This document shows positions 18,560 through 25,425 of a stretch of DNA of 34,459 nt, piece after piece. A model generated the notes under the pieces. It was not told the DNA's origin, ran no database searches, and saw only the letters and a list, made by a program, of their open reading frames with translations. Made by a program: the position numbers and the translations under genes. This DNA comes from Hydrogenophaga sp. (GTDB lineage: Bacteria > Pseudomonadota > Gammaproteobacteria > Burkholderiales > Burkholderiaceae_C): the NCBI GenBank assembly GCA_021154985.1, contig JAJNQE010000050.1:1-34459 (forward strand), given 5' to 3'. Positions within the stretch are counted from its first letter, which is position 1, and each line of letters starts with the position of its first letter.

Positions 18560-18978
18560 AGTTCGAACTGCCCACGAAGAAAAAAGAAGTGTTCCGCATG
18601 ACCATCCCCATCCGCTGGGGCGACATGGACGCGATGGGACACGTGAACAACACCACCTACTTCCGGTACCTGGAAACGATCCGCATCGAATGGATGCACA
18701 GCATCGGTTGCCAGCCCGACCCCAAGGGTGAGGGGCCGGTGATCGTGAACGCGTTCTGCACATTCCACAAGCAACTGGAGTTTCCGGGCGACGTGATCGC
18801 CACCATGTTCGCCAGCGACGTGGGGCGCAGCAGCTTCGAGACCTGGTGCACGCTCACCCGCGCCGACGACCCTGACACGCTGTACGCCTCGGGTGGCGCG
18901 ACCACGGTGTGGGTGGATTTTCCGAAGCAAAAGTCGGCGCCCATTCCCGAGCGCCTGCGTTTGCACCTGCTGGACTGA
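18556..18978 (+). CDS. Acyl-CoA thioesterase, 4HBT hot-dog fold
   Basis: A 140-residue hot-dog-fold protein of the 4-hydroxybenzoyl-CoA thioesterase/YbgC group. The active-site segment is RWGDMDAMGHVNNTTYFRYLE, with Asp25 as the expected catalytic acid and the following GHVNN turn. These enzymes hydrolyse acyl-CoA thioesters in the cytoplasm. The ATG overlaps the stop of the transporter gene (ATGA), indicating translational coupling. It is the last gene of the SDR-EamA-thioesterase operon and converges on the DUF5666 gene, four bases between stops. Confidence 0.93.
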   Translation: MKFELPTKKKEVFRMTIPIRWGDMDAMGHVNNTTYFRYLETIRIEWMHSIGCQPDPKGEGPVIVNAFCTFHKQLEFPGDVIATMFASDVGRSSFETWCTLTRADDPDTLYASGGATTVWVDFPKQKSAPIPERLRLHLLD

Positions 18979-18982
18979 AGCC

Positions 18983-19258
18983 TCAGTCGTCCAGCTCGAC
19001 CTCTTGCGCGTAACGCTGGCCGTCGCGCATCACGTAGTCGATCTCCACGCGCTGTCCCACTTTCAGGTCCTGAAAGCCGCGCAGACCATCGTCGTAGTCG
19101 GTGGAGGGCGTGGTGAAGATCCGGATGCCTTGCACCACCACCGACTGGTTGCTGGCGTTCAGCGAGTCGATCACGCCTTCAATGTCGTTGTCGGCCCAGG
19201 CCGCGCCGGAGAGCAGCAGGCCGGAGGCCAGAAGCAGGGAGGACAGGGTCTTTTGCAT
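18983..19258 (-). CDS. Small exported DUF5666-like protein
   Basis: A 91-residue protein with a clear signal peptide (MQKTLSSLLLASGLLLSGAAWA, cleavage near residue 22), so periplasmic. The mature part (IEGVIDSLNASNQSVVVQGIRIFTT, then LKVGQRVEIDYVMRDGQRYAQEVEL) is a small beta-barrel of the DUF5666 type, whose function is unknown. The ATG at 19258 has GGAG eight bases upstream. Longer in-frame readings through 19804 are antisense artefacts over the neighbouring gene. Confidence 0.85.
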   Translation of the reverse strand: MQKTLSSLLLASGLLLSGAAWADNDIEGVIDSLNASNQSVVVQGIRIFTTPSTDYDDGLRGFQDLKVGQRVEIDYVMRDGQRYAQEVELDD

Positions 19259-19359
19259 GTTTTTCTCCGAGTTGTTTCCTGTCCGAGGAGTGTGTCCAGC
19301 AAAAAGTTTCCCGCGGGTGTCGCTGAATGTAAGCATGCCACCCGAGTCGGGCTTGCGGT

Positions 19360-19932
19360 TCAGCGCGCTTTCGGCACGCGCCCCATCAGATAAAACTCCG
19401 GGTTGGGCTGCATGTTGCTGAAGCTGGCCATGCGGTTGGACAGGCCGAAAAACGCGGTGATAGCGGCGATATCCCAGATGTCTTCGTCGGAGAACCCGTG
19501 CGCGTGCAGCGGTGCAAAGTCGTCGTCGTTCACCTCGTGTGAATGCAGGCAGACCTTCATCGCAAAGTCGAGCATGGCCTTCTGGCGAGGTGTGATGTCG
19601 GCCTTGTGGTGGTTCACCGCCACCTGGTCGGCCACCAGCGGCTTCTTCTCGTAGATGCGCAGGATCGCGCCGTGTGCCACCACGCAATACAGGCAGTGGT
19701 TGGCCGCGCTGGTGGTGGTCACGATCATTTCGCGGTCGCCCTTGGTGAGCGAGCCTTCTTCCTTGAGCATGAGCGCGTCGTGGTAGGCAAAGAAGGCGCG
19801 CCACTCGGCCGGCCGGCGCGCCAGCGCCAGGAACACGTTGGGCACAAAACCGGCCTTGGCCTGGACTTCAAGCACCTTGGCCTTGATGTCGTCGGGCAGG
19901 TCGTTGATGTCGGGGGCGGGGTAGCGGTTCAT
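19360..19932 (-). CDS. AhpD-fold peroxidase-related protein
   Basis: A 190-residue member of the carboxymuconolactone decarboxylase/AhpD superfamily, in the peroxidase-related subgroup. The redox motif is HCLYCVVAHG (Cys80, Cys83, His87), preceded by Glu68 in KGDREMIVTTTSAAN, which matches the AhpD proton-relay pattern. The C-terminal FFGLSNRMASFSNMQPNPEFY is characteristic of the subgroup. The ATG at 19932 has GGAGACC close upstream. It is head to head with another CMD-fold gene at 20039. It probably acts as an alkylhydroperoxidase or thiol oxidoreductase in the cytoplasm. Confidence 0.9.
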   Translation of the reverse strand: MNRYPAPDINDLPDDIKAKVLEVQAKAGFVPNVFLALARRPAEWRAFFAYHDALMLKEEGSLTKGDREMIVTTTSAANHCLYCVVAHGAILRIYEKKPLVADQVAVNHHKADITPRQKAMLDFAMKVCLHSHEVNDDDFAPLHAHGFSDEDIWDIAAITAFFGLSNRMASFSNMQPNPEFYLMGRVPKAR

Positions 19933-20038
19933 GGAGGTCTCCTGTGGTGTTTGTTCAAGCGTGTCGATCATCGTACTGGCCACGGGGCGCCTGCGGTATC
20001 GTTGGCGCGACTCCACTTTCCATCCTCCGGATCACACC

Positions 20039-20425
20039 ATGCAAGACAGCAACGACCCCGAGTTCGAACGCGGCCTGGCCATGCGCAAGCAGGTCATGGG
20101 CGAGGCCTTCGTGACCAACGCATTCGCCAACATGACGCCCTTCACCGAACCGATCCAGCAGCACATCACGCGCAAGGCCTGGGGTGACGTGTGGCAGCGC
20201 GGCACGCTGGACCTGAAAACCCGCAGCCTGATCACCGTGACCATGCTGGCCGCGCTGGGCAAGCAACACGAACTCAAGGGGCATGTGCGCGGCGCACTCA
20301 ACAACGGCGCCACGCCGGCCGAGCTGCAAGAGGTGCTGCTGCAGGTGGCGGTGTACTGCGGCGTGCCCACCGCGGTGGAAGCGTTCCGAACGGCCGCATC
20401 GGTGGTTGAAGCCGAATCCCAATGA
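20039..20425 (+). CDS. 4-Carboxymuconolactone decarboxylase-like protein
   Basis: A 128-residue CMD-domain protein close to PcaC in length and sequence (DVWQRGTLDLKTRSLITVTMLAALGKQHELKGHVRGALNNGAT, then QVAVYCGVPTAVEAF, all contiguous family blocks). PcaC decarboxylates 4-carboxymuconolactone in protocatechuate breakdown. No other pca gene is in the window, so the substrate may differ. It lacks the AhpD CXXC. It is followed 20 bases later by a Bug-type binding protein with a strong ribosome-binding site, and the two are probably co-transcribed. Confidence 0.88.
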   Translation: MQDSNDPEFERGLAMRKQVMGEAFVTNAFANMTPFTEPIQQHITRKAWGDVWQRGTLDLKTRSLITVTMLAALGKQHELKGHVRGALNNGATPAELQEVLLQVAVYCGVPTAVEAFRTAASVVEAESQ

Positions 20426-20445
20426 TTTTTTTACAGGAGGTATCC

Positions 20446-21408
20446 ATGTCGTTTTCCATCACCCGCCGTGCCGCTGTCGCGGCTTCACTGATTGTCGGTT
20501 TCGGCCTGGCCCAGGCGCAGACCACCACCCGCATCCTGGTGGGCTTTCCCCCGGGCGGCGGCACCGACGCGATCGCGCGCATCCTCGGCGAACGCCTGAA
20601 AGAAGAGCTGGGCCACGCGGTGATCGTGGAGAACAAACCCGGGGCGGGCGGGCAGATCGCCGCGCAGACCCTGAAGGCGTCTGCTGCGGACGGCAACACC
20701 CTGTTTCTCAGCCACGATCACAGCATCACCATCCTGCCCATGGTGATGAAGGCGCCCGGTTACGAGCCGGCCAAGGACTTCGTGCCGGTGGCCGGCTTCG
20801 CCACCTTCGTCAACGCATTTGCGGTGAGCGGTGGCACACCCGCCGCGGGCTTCAAGGCGTATGTGGACGGTGTGAAGGCCGCGGGCGGCAAGGGCACGGT
20901 GGGCATTCCCGCGCCGGCCTCGGTGCCGCAGTTCCTGGTGCAGGTGATCGCCAAGCAGAACGGCCTGGACCTGGTGGCCGCGCCGTACCGCGGCAGCGCC
21001 CCCATGATGGCCGACATGCTGGGCAATCAGATCCCGGCCGGCGTGGCCTCCATTCCCGACTTCATTGAAAACCACAAGGCCGGCAAGCTGCGGGTGGTGG
21101 CCGTCATGGGCACGCAGCGCCAGGCCGCCATGCCCGAGGTGCCCACGTTTGCCGAGCTGGGCCTCAAGGGGTTTGAAGACGTTCCGTACTACGGCCTGTT
21201 CGCCCCCGCCGGCACGCCCAAGGCCACGCTGGACCGCCTGGCCCAGGCGGTGCAAAAGGCGATTGCCCAGCCCGACGTGCGCGACAAGCTCACCGCCATG
21301 GGCCTGAGCGTGGGCTTCATGACCGGCGAGCAGCTGGGCGCGCGCGAGCAGGCTTACGGCAAGGTGTGGGCGAAGATCATTCAGGACTCTGGCTTCGTCC
21401 CTCAGTGA
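20446..21408 (+). CDS. Bug-family (TctC) tripartite tricarboxylate solute-binding protein
   Basis: A 320-residue periplasmic binding protein. The signal peptide ends near LAQAQTTT (residue 25). The family blocks ILVGFPPGGGTDAIARIL and VIVENKPGAGGQIA are present, as is the later VAAPYRGSAPMMADMLGNQI. Such proteins bind carboxylates and usually lack linked TctA/TctB genes in Burkholderiales, as here. AGGAGG lies six bases before the ATG at 20446; an in-frame ATG at 20422 would overlap the CMD gene and is unlikely. The ligand is not predictable. Confidence 0.95.
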   Translation: MSFSITRRAAVAASLIVGFGLAQAQTTTRILVGFPPGGGTDAIARILGERLKEELGHAVIVENKPGAGGQIAAQTLKASAADGNTLFLSHDHSITILPMVMKAPGYEPAKDFVPVAGFATFVNAFAVSGGTPAAGFKAYVDGVKAAGGKGTVGIPAPASVPQFLVQVIAKQNGLDLVAAPYRGSAPMMADMLGNQIPAGVASIPDFIENHKAGKLRVVAVMGTQRQAAMPEVPTFAELGLKGFEDVPYYGLFAPAGTPKATLDRLAQAVQKAIAQPDVRDKLTAMGLSVGFMTGEQLGAREQAYGKVWAKIIQDSGFVPQ

Positions 21409-21470
21409 GCACACCATGGTCAAGAGCGGGCCTCTTGGGCAGGACACCCGCAGAACTGGCTTTGCCAGGC

Positions 21471-21490
21471 TGCAGGGTGCGCCCCCTGCA
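21471..21490. terminator. Hairpin between convergent genes
   Basis: TGCAGGG and CCCTGCA form a 7-bp stem with a six-base loop in the 111-bp gap between the Bug-protein gene and the leftward LuxR gene. A second small stem (CGCC-GAA-GGCG) follows. There is no T-tract, so termination is plausible but not proven. Confidence 0.4.
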
Positions 21491-21519
21491 AAGGGGTGAC
21501 GCCGAAGGCGGCGCGGGGG

Positions 21520-22080
21520 TTAGCCAGAAAGCAGCCGATGTACGAGGTCCGGCGTGCTGTGCGCCTCGTATTTGCGCATGAGGCGAGCCCGGTAAATCTC
21601 CACCGTGCGGTGGCTGATGGTCAGGGCCTTGCCGATTTCCTTGCTGGTCAGTCCGTTCATGAGGTGGGCGGCCACCTCGCGTTCACGGGGTGTGAGGTCG
21701 GCGCGTGCGGTGCGGCGCGAGCTCAGGTCTTCAAAGCTCCAGATGCCGGCGGCGTGCGGTGTTTCGCGGCTCAGCGCGCGCCCGGTCACGTGACACCAGA
21801 AGGTTTCGTCCTGCAGCCGGCCGCCCACGCGCTTCATGATGCGGTCGTCTGCATAGGTGCCGCCCTTGCCCAACAGCGGCGCCATGCGGGCGCCCAGGCG
21901 CTCGTACTCGTCCGCGCTGGGGTAGAGAATGCGAAAGCTCTGGCCCACGAGCTGTTCGCGCGTGGCACCAAACATCTCGCACAGCGCCTGGTTGCAGTCG
22001 ACCATGGTGCGCTGGCGCGAAAGCGCCAGGCCCACGGGGGCCAGATCGAAGGCCAGGCGGTAATCGATGTCCATGACCAT
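21520..22080 (-). CDS. PAS-LuxR transcriptional regulator
   Basis: A 186-residue regulator with an N-terminal PAS domain (residues about 8-118: DLAPVGLALSRQRTMVDCNQ, RILYPSADEYERLG, FWCHVTGRAL) and a C-terminal LuxR-type helix-turn-helix (about 128-185: LTPREREVAAHLMNGLTSKEIGKALTISHRTVEIYRARL). There is no receiver domain, so it probably senses a ligand through PAS directly. It is transcribed away from scoAB, with a perfect palindrome in the 83-bp spacer. Control of scoAB and of itself is an inference from this arrangement. ATG at 22080 or 22074. Confidence 0.93.
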   Translation of the reverse strand: MVMDIDYRLAFDLAPVGLALSRQRTMVDCNQALCEMFGATREQLVGQSFRILYPSADEYERLGARMAPLLGKGGTYADDRIMKRVGGRLQDETFWCHVTGRALSRETPHAAGIWSFEDLSSRRTARADLTPREREVAAHLMNGLTSKEIGKALTISHRTVEIYRARLMRKYEAHSTPDLVHRLLSG

Positions 22081-22100
22081 GAGGGTTTTGCTTTACGAGT

Positions 22101-22124
22101 TACTACGTATACCGTTACGTAGTA
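22101..22124. promoter_or_regulatory. Palindromic operator candidate for the PAS-LuxR regulator
   Basis: A perfect 9-bp inverted repeat, TACTACGTA (22101-22109) and TACGTAGTA (22116-22124), separated by six bases. It is 40 bases before the scoA start and 21 before the regulator start, the expected location for a site that controls both directions. Confidence 0.65.
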
Positions 22125-22163
22125 TCGTACTGGCACCCTTGCTTCAACCCAGGAGACAGCAAC

Positions 22164-22871
22164 GTGAACAAGATATTCCCGAGCGCGGCCGATGCGCTCA
22201 AAGACATCGTGGCCGACGGCCAGTTGTTCGCCGTGGGCGGCTTCGGCCTCTGCGGTATTCCCGAGGCGCTGATCGACGCACTGCGCGACAGCGGCAAGAA
22301 GGACCTCACCGTCATCTCCAACAACGCGGGGGTGGACGGGTTCGGTCTGGGCAAGCTGTTGGAGACGCGGCAGATCACCAAAATGATTTCGAGCTACGTG
22401 GGCGAGAACAAGGAGTTCGAGCGCCAGTACCTGGCCGGTGAACTGCAACTCGAATTCACGCCCCAGGGCACGCTGGCCGAGAAGCTGCGTGCCGGTGGTG
22501 CGGGCATCCCGGCTTTCTTCACCAAGACCGGCGTGGGCACCATCGTGGCCGAAGGCAAGGAGCTGCGCGAGTTCGATGGCGAAACCTACGTGATGGAACG
22601 TGCCCTGGTGCCCGACGTCTCACTGGTGAAAGCCTGGCGCGCCGACACCTCGGGCAACCTGCAGTTCCGCTTCACCGCGCGCAACTTCAACCCAGCCGTG
22701 GCCATGGCCGGCAAGATCTGTGTGGTGGAGGTGGAAGAAATCGTGGAGAAGGGCGCCATTGCTCCTGACGAGGTCCATCTGCCGGGCATTTACGTGCACC
22801 GCCTGGTGCTCAATGCCACCCCCGAGAAGCGCATCGAGAAGCGCACGATCACATCCAAGGAAGGAGTCTGA
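22164..22871 (+). CDS. scoA: Succinyl-CoA:3-ketoacid CoA-transferase subunit A
   Basis: The alpha subunit of the CoA transferase that activates acetoacetate (or a related 3-oxoacid) with succinyl-CoA. It has 235 residues. Family blocks are FAVGGFGLCGIPEALIDALRD (the GGFG-LCG-P core), ISNNAGVDGFGLGKLL, and ELQLEFTPQGTLAEKLRAGGAGIPAF, then FTKTGVGT. The GTG start at 22164 has AGGAGA nine bases upstream. The stop lies one base before the scoB ATG, so the pair is translationally linked. Adjacent LuxR regulator and palindrome suggest induction by a ketone-type substrate. Confidence 0.96.
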   Translation: MNKIFPSAADALKDIVADGQLFAVGGFGLCGIPEALIDALRDSGKKDLTVISNNAGVDGFGLGKLLETRQITKMISSYVGENKEFERQYLAGELQLEFTPQGTLAEKLRAGGAGIPAFFTKTGVGTIVAEGKELREFDGETYVMERALVPDVSLVKAWRADTSGNLQFRFTARNFNPAVAMAGKICVVEVEEIVEKGAIAPDEVHLPGIYVHRLVLNATPEKRIEKRTITSKEGV

Positions 22872-22872
22872 G

Positions 22873-23511
22873 ATGCCCTGGAACCAAGACCAGATGGCTG
22901 CGCGCGCAGCCCACGAACTCGAAGACGGTTTTTATGTGAACCTGGGCATCGGCATTCCCACCCTGGTGGCCAACTTCGTGCCCGCCGACAAAGAGGTGTG
23001 GCTGCAGAGCGAAAACGGCATGCTCGGCATCGGCCCGTTTCCAACCGAAGACGAGGTGGACGCCGACCTCATCAACGCAGGCAAGCAGACCGTGACCACC
23101 ATCGCCGGCTCCAGCATTTTCGGCAGCCACGACAGCTTTGCCATGATCCGCGGCGGCAAGATCAACCTGAGCATCTTGGGCGCCATGCAGGTCAGCGCCA
23201 AGGGCGATCTGGCCAACTGGATGATCCCCGGAAAGATGGTCAAAGGCATGGGCGGTGCCATGGACCTCGTGGCGGGCGTCAAGCGCGTGATCATCCTCAT
23301 GGAACACGTGGCCAAAAAGAAAGACGGCACCGAAGACCTGAAGATCCTCGACCAATGCACCCTGCCGCTCACCGGCGTGGGCGTGGTCAACCGCATCATC
23401 ACCGACCTCGGGGTGATGGACGTGACCCCGCAAGGCCTCAAACTGGTGGAGTTGGCCCCGGGTGTGACCCGCGAGTTCATCCAGTCCAAGACCGGCCCCG
23501 CGCTGATCTGA
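22873..23511 (+). CDS. scoB: Succinyl-CoA:3-ketoacid CoA-transferase subunit B
   Basis: The beta subunit, 212 residues. The catalytic glutamate is Glu47 in WLQSENGMLGIGP, which forms the glutamyl-CoA thioester. Other conserved parts are YVNLGIGIPTLVANFVP, GGKINLSILGAMQVSAKGDLANW and MGGAMDLVAGVKRVII. The start at 22873 is one base after the scoA stop, with AAGGAG seven bases upstream. A strong terminator hairpin follows the stop by about 25 bases. Confidence 0.97.
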   Translation: MPWNQDQMAARAAHELEDGFYVNLGIGIPTLVANFVPADKEVWLQSENGMLGIGPFPTEDEVDADLINAGKQTVTTIAGSSIFGSHDSFAMIRGGKINLSILGAMQVSAKGDLANWMIPGKMVKGMGGAMDLVAGVKRVIILMEHVAKKKDGTEDLKILDQCTLPLTGVGVVNRIITDLGVMDVTPQGLKLVELAPGVTREFIQSKTGPALI

Positions 23512-23534
23512 CGGGCTAAAATTCAGCCCGAGCA

Positions 23535-23566
23535 ACGCCCGCCCCGAGCGGGCGTTTTCTTTTTTC
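23535..23566 (+). terminator. Rho-independent terminator after scoB
   Basis: Stem ACGCCCGC/GCGGGCGT (23535-23542 with 23548-23555), five-base loop, then a T-rich tail. It ends just before the next gene's TTG start at 23582, so it may also lie in that gene's leader. An additional small hairpin (CGGGCT/AGCCCG, 23513-23530) precedes it. Confidence 0.85.
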
Positions 23567-23581
23567 TGAATCAAGACTCCC

Positions 23582-24160
23582 TTGGAAGCTTTCCTCATCT
23601 CCACCGGCATCGTCGCGCTCGCTGAAATGGGCGACAAGACGCAACTGCTGGCTCTCGTGCTGGCGGCTCGCTTCAAGCGCCCCTGGCCCATCGTCTGGGG
23701 CATCCTCGCCGCGACCTTGCTCAACCACGCGCTCGCCGGCATGGCGGGTGCGTGGATCATGGCCGCCGTCGGGCCGGACGTGATGCGCTGGGTGCTCGGC
23801 ATCTCGTTCATCGCCATGGCGCTGTGGATGTTGATCCCGGACAAGCTCGACGACGACACCGCCGTGCCCAAACGGCAGATGGGCGTGTTCTTCGTCACCA
23901 CCTGGGCGTTCTTTCTGGCCGAAATGGGCGACAAGACCCAGATCGCCACCGTGGCGCTCGGCGCGCAATACGAGCCGTTGTATGCGGTGGTGATCGGAAC
24001 CACTTTCGGCATGATGCTGGCCAACGCGCCGGTGGTGTTCTTCGGGGACGCGCTGACCCGGCGAGTGCCTATCAAGCTGGTTCACTCCATAGCAGCCCTG
24101 ATCTTTGCCGTGCTGGGCGTGCTGACGCTGCTGGGTGTCGGGAAATCTTTCATGCCCTGA
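23582..24160 (+). CDS. TMEM165/GDT1-family cation transporter
   Basis: A 192-residue membrane protein with about six segments and the two hallmark motifs EMGDKTQ at 15-21 and 114-120, which line the cation path. Bacterial members export manganese; calcium or proton exchange is known for eukaryotic relatives. The start must be TTG at 23582, because an in-frame stop lies at 23567 and homologues begin MEAFL. No Shine-Dalgarno sequence is visible. Its leader contains the scoB terminator. Confidence 0.93.
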   Translation: MEAFLISTGIVALAEMGDKTQLLALVLAARFKRPWPIVWGILAATLLNHALAGMAGAWIMAAVGPDVMRWVLGISFIAMALWMLIPDKLDDDTAVPKRQMGVFFVTTWAFFLAEMGDKTQIATVALGAQYEPLYAVVIGTTFGMMLANAPVVFFGDALTRRVPIKLVHSIAALIFAVLGVLTLLGVGKSFMP

Positions 24161-24186
24161 CCTGTTTGAAGCTTGGAACCAGCCAA

Positions 24187-24213
24187 TAAAAAGGCCCCGA
24201 ATGGGGCCTTTTT
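24187..24213. terminator. Bidirectional terminator
   Basis: Stem AAGGCCCC/GGGGCCTT with loop GAAT, flanked by an A run on the left and a T run on the right. It can end the TMEM165 gene rightward and tRNA-Gly leftward; it lies eight bases beyond the tRNA 3' end. Confidence 0.85.
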
Positions 24214-24220
24214 GTTTACC

Positions 24221-24294
24221 TGGAGCGGGTGAAGGGAATCGAACCCTCGTATGAAGCTTGGGAAGCTGCCGTTCTGCCATTGAACTACACCCGC
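24221..24294 (-). tRNA. tRNA-Gly (anticodon CCC)
   Basis: A 74-base cloverleaf with encoded CCA. Acceptor GCGGGTG pairs with CACCCGC, D-arm GTTC/GAAC, anticodon loop TTCCCAA, variable ATAC, T-arm GAGGG-TTCGATT-CCCTT, discriminator T. The anticodon stem GCAGC/GCTTC has one C-U mismatch at positions 28-42. The sequence is close to the known bacterial tRNA-Gly(CCC). Confidence 0.95.
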
Positions 24295-24498
24295 GAGCGC
24301 CGGAGTTTACGCGAAGCGGCGAGCCTCGAATGTCGGTGTTCTTGACAGAGGCGGTGCCCTGAAAGGCTGATCGGCAATTCAATTGTGCGCAAGTGTTTGG
24401 TTTTGCTCGTCTTTTTTGAGCTGGCAAGCTATGTGCTATTTGTCACGCGTCATGCCGATCTGGTCCAGTCCCGGACCGCAACTTCAAAGGAGAACGCT

Positions 24499-25203
24499 AT
24501 GACACTTCTGAAGAAAACAGTCGCGGCCTGTGCGGTTGCGTTGGCGGGGTTGGCTGCAACGTCGAGTCACGCAGCGTTGACATTTGGCAGCATTCCAGGA
24601 GGCTCAGCGAACAACGAATTTCTGAGCACAAACTTTGGCGGTGGCGCTATCGGCGAGGTGGAAGGCTGGTACGGTGGTCAGTTGTATTTGTCGGGTGGTC
24701 CGGCCCAGATCACGGTTGACTACTTCGGCGCTGAGGCTGGGTTTTTGAATTCGTTCTCGGGTTTCGGCGGTTGCAACTACACACACAACACGGGCAACAA
24801 CACCTTCACGGGGAGTGCTGTAGCGACATCCTGTGTGGTGAACAACGTCGCAAGTGGCTTGCTCAATTTTGGTTTCACGTCTCCGCTTGGCTCAGCGATC
24901 AATGGAGGCAACCCAGACAATGTCGCAGACAACACGCCGAACTTCTTCGTCACCTTTGCCAATATTGCTGGTTTGACAGGTTTGGACAACGTCATCGACA
25001 CGAGTACGCCTGGCGGCGGCTTGGTGGCGTGGTTGTTCTTCGACGACGGTGGCGCCGGTGATGACGATAATCACGACGACATGGTCGTGCGTTTGAGCAT
25101 CACGGGCGGAAGCGTGGGCATCCCTGAGCCGGGCACCGTCGCCTTGCTCGGCGCCGCACTCCTCGGCATGGGCGCTATCCGCCGCCGTCGCCTCAACAAG
25201 TGA
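24499..25203 (+). CDS. PEP-CTERM sorted secreted protein
   Basis: A 234-residue exported protein of unknown function. The signal peptide MTLLKKTVAACAVALAGLAA is followed by cleavage near SSHA-ALTF. The mature part is Gly-, Asn- and Ser-rich with two cysteines in a conserved-looking spacing (GGCNYTHN and ATSCVVNN) and an acidic stretch (DDGGAGDDDNHDD). It ends GIPEPGTVALLGAALLGM followed by arginines, a canonical PEP-CTERM signal that exosortase recognises for surface or biofilm-matrix delivery. The start has AAAGGAGAA upstream. It is the last chromosomal gene before the integrative element. Confidence 0.93.
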   Translation: MTLLKKTVAACAVALAGLAATSSHAALTFGSIPGGSANNEFLSTNFGGGAIGEVEGWYGGQLYLSGGPAQITVDYFGAEAGFLNSFSGFGGCNYTHNTGNNTFTGSAVATSCVVNNVASGLLNFGFTSPLGSAINGGNPDNVADNTPNFFVTFANIAGLTGLDNVIDTSTPGGGLVAWLFFDDGGAGDDDNHDDMVVRLSITGGSVGIPEPGTVALLGAALLGMGAIRRRRLNK

Positions 25204-25218
25204 GCTGACGAAAGCCCA

Positions 25219-25249
25219 CAAAAAAGGAGCGCACCGCGCTCCTTTTTTT
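25219..25249 (+). terminator. Rho-independent terminator of the PEP-CTERM gene
   Basis: Stem AAAAAAGGAGCGC/GCGCTCCTTTTTT with a three-base loop, 15 bases past the stop. Its T-tract contains the candidate att core of the adjacent integrative element. Confidence 0.88.
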
Positions 25250-25251
25250 AT
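25244..25251 (+). other. Candidate att core (TTTTTTAT)
   Basis: The 8-mer TTTTTTAT fits the TTTTTYAT core I associate with Tn4371-family integrases. It lies 175 bases before the integrase start, at the point where backbone genes end. The match is short and T-rich, so chance cannot be excluded without the right end. Confidence 0.45.
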
Positions 25252-25425
25252 TTCACGATGACTCCAGCACCGAATTTCGCTGGACTACGCCTCAGCCCGA
25301 TACAGCAGGTTTATCAATGGGTTAGGCGAGTTCAACATATGACGGTGCTTTCTGAAACCTGACCCGGCTTCCGTCCGCTTGGCTCCCATGTGGCTCTTGG
25401 AAACGGGTCTTTCCGAGGAGTCATC

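Noticed and set aside
16772..18763. 663-codon leftward frame opposite the SDR and transporter genes
   Set aside because: Spans three well-supported genes on the other strand and shows low-complexity His/Gln/Arg content.
24221..24294. tRNA-Gly as the integration site of the element
   Set aside because: The integrase is more than 1 kb away with an intact gene and terminator between them, and no copy of the tRNA 3' end is seen near the integrase.
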